Source: Magnolia sinica (Eukaryota; Streptophyta; Magnoliopsida; Magnoliales; Magnoliaceae). Taken from it: 64,000 nt of DNA. Both the position numbers and the translations under genes were made by a program. Location of the stretch: positions 71,905,158-71,969,157 of the forward strand of contig NC_080583.1 in the NCBI RefSeq assembly GCF_029962835.1, given 5' to 3'. Below the pieces are notes generated by a model that made no database searches, was not told the DNA's origin, and saw nothing but the letters and a program-made list of their open reading frames with translations. Positions 59,383 to 64,000 of this stretch are shown here, piece by piece. Every line of letters starts with the position of its first letter. Position 1 is the first letter of the stretch.

Positions 59383-60079
59383 CACTTTTACCTACGAAAA
59401 TTTTCGTAGGTAAAAGTCTTTTTTCCTAGGCAAACGCTTTTACCGACAAAACTTTTCGTCAGTAATTTCGTTGCTAAAAGACCGAGGGAGAAAACTTTTA
59501 CCAATGAAAAAAAAATTTCGTTGGCAAAGATAAGACTTTTGCCGACGATTTTCTTTGGTAGGTAAAATCTTTTACCAACATTTTTTTTTATAGGGAAAAG
59601 TATTGGCAAATCTTTTTGCCTACAATTATTTTCGTAGCTAAAAAGATTTACAAAGCTTTTACTTACGATTATTTTCATAGCTAAAAAGATTTAGAAAACT
59701 TTCACCTATGAATCTCTTCGTAGGTAAAAATTGTTACAAACGTTTTCCTTACGAATACTTTCGTAGCTAAAAATATTTACAAAACATTTACCTATGAATA
59801 TTTTCGCAGGCAAAAATATTTACAGAACTTTTGCCTACAAGTCTTTTCGTAGCTAAAAACTTTTACGAAACTTTTACCTACGAATTGTTTGGTAGGTAAA
59901 ATAATTTTACAAAACAAAACCTACGAATATTTTTGTAAGTAAAAATATTTTCAAAACGTTTACCTATGAATATTTTCGTAGGTAAACAATTTTATTGAAC
60001 TTTTCCCTACGAAACCTTTCGTAGGTAAAAACGTGGATGATGATACTTTTACCTACGAAAATTTTCGTTGGTAAAAGTG
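59383..60079. repeat. subterminal palindrome block CCTACGAAAATTTTCGTAGG
   Basis: About a dozen units of TTTTACCTACGAA.ATTTTCGTAGGTAAAA spaced by roughly 50 bp. The block itself is bounded by inverted copies of GACACTTTTACC(T/A)ACGAAA (59381 and 60058-60081), so it could alternatively be a 0.7-kb MITE. Confidence 0.8.
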
Positions 60080-60114
60080 TCTTTTTTTTTTTTTTTTTAC
60101 CCGTTCCAGCAAAA

Positions 60115-60300
60115 ATTCCCTGATATACACCTGTTACAATATTCCTGATATACACCTGTTATATAAATATTTCATCATATTCACATTCACATCCATTTAA
60201 ACCCAAAGTACGTAAATCCATCCAAATATAAACTACATCCATCAACATGACATTCATTCACACATAAATACATATAAGTTTAACATCATAAATAAAATAA
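60115..60300. repeat. linker shared with CACTA-1
   Basis: Colinear with 29480-29700 (TGATATACACCTGTTAT, TTTCATCATATTCACATTCA, ACATATAAGTTTAACATCAT). The opening CCTGATATACACCTGTTA is duplicated here. Confidence 0.85.
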
Positions 60301-60302
60301 AA

Positions 60303-60730
60303 AAATCACAAAGATGAAGGCGGAGGTGGTGAAGCATCAATGGATAAGCGTGCAACGAGATCCTGAAACACTTCCATCATCCGTCTCATGCTCTACCCGC
60401 ATCTCCTCCCGTCATCCGTCACTCATGCTCCACCCACATTTCTTCCCATCATCCGTCGCTCATGCTCCACCCGCATCTCCTCCATCCTCCTCTCCTACTC
60501 CTCTCTCTCCCTCGCTTGCTCCTCCATCCTCCTCTCCTGCTCCTCCCTCTGCCTTGTCAGATTCCTCCATCCTCCTCTCCTGCTCCTCCCTTTGCCTCGT
60601 CAGATCCTCCATCCTCCTCTCCTGCTCCTCCATCTGCCTCTCTAGCTGCTCACTCTTCTTCTCCAGCTGCTCTCTGGTGGTACCTAAAATTGTGTCCCTC
60701 ACCAAACTCGCATCCAACTCTTATCCATGT
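60303..60730 (-). pseudogene. C-terminal coiled-coil exon of a putative CACTA-associated (transposase_24-type) protein
   Basis: On the minus strand an AG acceptor at 60731 leads into LDASLVRDTILGTTREQLE, then a Glu/Arg-rich coiled coil made of 42-bp repeats (EQERRMEDLTRQRE), and finally FQDLVARLSIDASPPPPSSL-stop near 60311. Acidic coiled-coil C termini followed by a proline tail are common in plant Ptta/En/Spm-like proteins. An extra T near 60562 makes one repeat 43 bp and shifts the frame, and an in-frame TAA lies near the acceptor, so it is broken. Confidence 0.55.
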
Positions 60731-60771
60731 CTGCAATGAAAAGACTAAAGTCAGTTTACAGAAATAGCTTT

Positions 60772-63660
60772 AAGATTAGGCTAGGTTATAGGTTTAAGTT
60801 ATAAGTTATATGTTTAGGATTTGAGAATAAGTTTAGGTTTAGGTTATAAGTTTAGGTTTACGTTATAAGTTTAGGTTAAGGTTATAAGTTTAAGTTAAGG
60901 TTGTAAGTATAAGTTATAGGTTTAGGTTTAGGTTATAGGTGTTTAGGTTATAAGTGTAGGTTATAGGTTTAGGGAAATGTTAGGTTTAGGTTATAGGTTT
61001 TGGAATTTGAGAATAGGTTTAAGTTATAAGTATAAGTTTAAGTTGGGTTATAGGTTAAGATTTAGGGATTTGAGTTTAGGTTAATGTTTAGGTTTAGGTT
61101 AAGGTTGTAAGTTTAGGTTAAGGTTATAAGTAGAGGTTATAGGTTAAGGTTAAGGTCTAGGTTTAGGTTATAAGTATAAGTTTTGGGATTTGAGAATAGG
61201 TTTAGGTTAAGGTTATAAGTCTAGGTTTAAGTTATAGGTTAAGGTTTAGGTTTAGGTTATAGGTATAGGTTTAGGTTATTGGTTATAAGCATAGGTTAAG
61301 GTTAAGGTCTAGGTTTAGGTTATAGGTTAAGGTTTTAGGATTTGAGAATAGGTTTAGGTTAAGGTTAAGGTTATAAGTATGGGATATAGGTTAAGGTTTA
61401 GGTTTAGAAAATTGGGTTCGGGTTTGGGATCGGGTTATGGTTTGGGTTTAGGTTTTAGGTTTTAGGTCATAGGTTTATGTTATAAGTATAGGTTTTGGGA
61501 TTTGAGAATAGGTTTTAAGTTATAAGTATAAGTTTAGGTTGGATTATAGGTTAAGGTTTAGGGATTTGAGTTTAGGTTAAGGTTTAGGTTTATGCTATAG
61601 GTATAGGTTTAGGTTATAGGTTATAAGTATAGGTTATAGGTTAAGGTTAAGGTCTAGGTTAAGGTTATAAGTATAGGTTAAGTATAGGTTATAAGTTTAG
61701 GTTTAAGTTGTAAGTTAATGTTTTGGGATTTGAGAATAGGTTTAGGTTAAGGTTATAAGTACGAGTTATAGGTTAAGGTTTAAGTTTAGGAAATCGGGTT
61801 CGAGTTCAGGATCGGGTTTAGGTTTTAGGTTTTAGGTTATAAGTATAGGTTATAGGTTAAGGTTAAGGTCTAGGTTTAGGTTATAGGTTAAGGTTTTGGG
61901 ATTTGAGAATAGATTTAGGTTAAAGTTATAAGTCTAGGTTTAGGTTATAGGTTAAGGTTTACATTTAGGTTATAGGTATAGGTTTAGGATATAGGTTATA
62001 AGTATAGGTTATAGGATAAGGTTAAGGTTAAGGTCTAGGTTTAGGTTATAGGTTAAAATTTTGAGATTTGAGAATAGGTTTAGGTTAAGGTTATAGGTAT
62101 GGGTTACAAGTTAAGGTTTATGTTTAGGAAATCGAGTTCGGGTTTAGGTTTGGATTTAGGTTTTAGGTTATAGGTTATTAGTATAGGTTATAGGTTAAGA
62201 TTAAGGTATAGGTTTATGTTATATGTATAGGTTTTGGGATGTGAGAATAGTTTTAGGTTAAGGTTATAAGTCTAGATTTAGGTTATAGGTTATGGTTTAG
62301 GTTTAGGTTATAGGTTATAAGTATAGGTTATAGGTTAAGGTTATGGTCTAGGTTTAAGTTATAGGTTAAGGTTTTGGGATTTAAGAATAGGTTTAGGTTA
62401 AGGTTACAAGTATGAGTTATAGGTTAAGGTTTAGGTTTAGGAAATCGGGATCGGGTTTAGGTTTGAGTTTTCAAGTTTAGGTTCAGGTTTAGGTTTAGGT
62501 TATAGGTTTTAAGATTTGAGAATAGGTTTAGGTTAAGGTTATAAGTTTAGGTTTAGGAAATCGGGTTTGGGTTCGGGATCGGGTTTAGGTTTGGGTTTTC
62601 AAGTTTAGGTTTAGGTTAGGTAGTTGAGATTAGGATTAGGTGTAGGTTTAGGTTTAGGGATTTGAGAATACGTTAAGGTTTAGGTTTAGGTTTAGGTTAG
62701 GTTATAGGTTAAGGTTTAGGAAATTGAGTTTAGGCTATAGGTTTAGGTTATAAGTTAAGGTTATAGGTTAAGGTTTAGGTTATAAGTTAAGGTTATAGGT
62801 TAAGGTTTAGGTTATAGGTTAAGTTTTAGGTTTAGGTTAAGGTTATATAGGTTTAGGTTTAGGTTATAGGTTTTAGGATTTGAGAATAGATTTAGGTTAA
62901 GGTTATAAGTTTAGGTTTAGGAAATTGGGTTCGGGTTCGGGATCGGGTTTAGGTTTGGGTTTTCAAGTTTAGGTTTAGGTTTAGGTTAGGGAGTTGAGAT
63001 TAGGATTAGGTGTAGGTTTAAGTTTAGGGATTTGAGAATACGTTAAGGTTTAGGTTTAGGAAATCGGGTTCAGGTTATAGGTTTAGGTTTAGGTTAGGTT
63101 ATAGGTTAAGGTTTAGGAAATTGAGTTTAGGTTATAGGTTTAGGCTATAAGTTAAGGTTATAGGTTAAGGTTTAGGTTATAGGTTAAGTTTTAGGTTTAG
63201 GTTAAGGTTTTATAGGTTTAGGTTTAGGTTATAGGTTTTGGGATTTGAGAATAGGTTTAGGTTAAGGTTATAAGTTTAGGTTTAGGAAATCGGGTTCAAG
63301 TTCAGGATCGGGTTTAGGTTTGGGTTTTCAAGTTTAGGTTTAGGTTTAGGTTAGGGAGTTGAAATTAGGATTAGGTGTAGGTTTAGGTTTAGGGATTTGA
63401 GAATACGTTAGGTTATAGGTTTAGGTTTTAGCATTAGGTTATAGGTTTAGGTTTAGGTTTAGGTTTAGGTTATAGGTTTTGGGATTTGAGAATAGGTTTA
63501 GGTTAGGGTATAGGTTAAGGTTTAGGGAATTGAGTTTAGGTTTAGGTTTAGGTTTAGGTTATAAGTTTAGGTCATAGGTTTAGGTTTAGGTTTAGGTTAT
63601 AGGTTTAAGTTTAGGTTTAGGGAATTAGGATCGGTTTCGGCTTCGGATCGGGTTTAGGTA
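60772..63660 (+). repeat. telomere-like TTTAGG array of the second element
   Basis: Hexamer-based array in the same orientation as in CACTA-1. It shares the higher-order words AAATCGGGTTCGGGTTCGGG, TTTGGGTTTTCAAGTTTAGG and GTTGAGATTAGGATTAGG. It is richer in TTATAAGTATAGG and AAGGTCTAGG variants, with local units of about 160-230 bp. Confidence 0.93.
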
Positions 63661-63791
63661 TCCTCTAGTATTATCTACTATTGAACCTAGTATTATCTAC
63701 TACATACTAGTAATATATAACCAATATTGGGGTACCATACCATAAGCTACAAGAATTTCATGTCCCCATAAACAAGGTATCCTCCATTGAT

Positions 63792-63795
<4 letters not shown>

Positions 63796-63868
<73 letters not shown>
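63796..63868. repeat. (TA)n microsatellite
   Basis: An uninterrupted run of about 70 bases of alternating T and A. Confidence 0.95.
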
Positions 63869-63873
<5 letters not shown>

Positions 63874-63945
63874 GTTCTTTATTTTCATTTACATTCACAA
63901 CTACATTCATCATCCATCCAGGAGTAAAAAGTCTGAGGAACTTAC

Positions 63946-64000
63946 TGGTTTATCCTCTATGTGATCACCATTGGGTTCAACCACCTTTTTAGCAAGCCAG
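63946..64000 (-). pseudogene. possible exon of the CACTA-associated protein, cut by the window edge
   Basis: On the minus strand WLAKKVVEPNGDHIEDKP is followed by a consensus donor (A|GTAAGT at 63945). Its style (..KK...PNG..I.D.P) resembles the N-terminal part of plant Ptta/En/Spm proteins, by eye only. If it joins the coiled-coil exon at 60730, the whole TTTAGG array lies in one intron of about 3.2 kb. Confidence 0.35.

Larger units (their letters stand above)
59369..64000. mobile_element. second CACTA-like element with TTTAGG array, runs off the window
   Basis: It enters the LINE RT within CATACAAGAAAAGACACTTT, close to the common CACTA terminus CACTACAAGAAAA with one base missing. It continues with subterminal palindromes on CCTACGAAA/TTTCGTAGG, the linker shared with CACTA-1, a fragment of a minus-strand transposon protein, a 2.9-kb TTTAGG array and a further exon-like piece at the window edge. 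The right end and target duplication are outside the window. Confidence 0.7.

Noticed and set aside
60314..60767. Plus-strand Ser/Pro/Leu-rich open frames
   Set aside because: They are the reverse of the Glu/Arg coiled-coil coding repeat; codon pattern and splice acceptor favour the minus strand.

Overview
This window is nuclear DNA of a flowering plant. It has GT-AG introns, a ten-exon cucumisin-type subtilase, plant-type LINE, Ty3/gypsy and CACTA transposons, and many (TA)n and (AAT)n runs. Very frequent GTGGGGCCCACC-like repeats recall large magnoliid genomes, but that placement is only a guess. Almost all the rest is transposon DNA, much of it nested.

Left third (1-25.4 kb). A 9.0-kb non-autonomous LTR element with 3.1-kb LTRs and a non-coding interior lies at 1254-10262, minus orientation, with a perfect 5-bp target duplication (TTACC), a primer-binding site and a polypurine tract. 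The only apparently intact host gene follows: a 766-residue subtilisin-like protease on the minus strand (exons from 24315 down to 13574). All splice sites and the Asp/His/Ser triad are present. Intron 8 holds a LINE (15104-16626, 16-bp target duplication) and intron 5 a short 5'-truncated one.

Middle (25.4-54.5 kb). A decayed Ty3/gypsy element (LTR, gag, protease, RT) runs on the plus strand. Its protease-RT segment is tandemly duplicated, and the first copy is interrupted by a 21.9-kb CACTA transposon (28934-50826) with CACTACG termini and a GAG target duplication. Inside this CACTA are subterminal palindromes, about 8 kb of degenerate telomere-like TTTAGG repeats split by a probable 4.0-kb solo LTR, a 167-bp tandem repeat, and fragments of host genes. 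The host-gene fragments resemble a MAP kinase, a vacuolar sorting receptor and a BIG BROTHER-related E3 ligase. All are on the minus strand and keep splice sites, but they are broken. A 0.67-kb hairpin and AT-rich tandem repeats follow.

Right end (54.5-64 kb). A decayed LINE on the minus strand (56.5-59.4 kb) is interrupted by a second CACTA-like element that runs off the window. It has a different subterminal palindrome but shares a linker of about 180 bp and the TTTAGG higher-order array with the first. The array lies between two minus-strand pieces that look like exons of a transposon protein. The most novel signal is therefore a CACTA family that carries kilobases of telomere-like repeat as a resident component, together with captured gene fragments.
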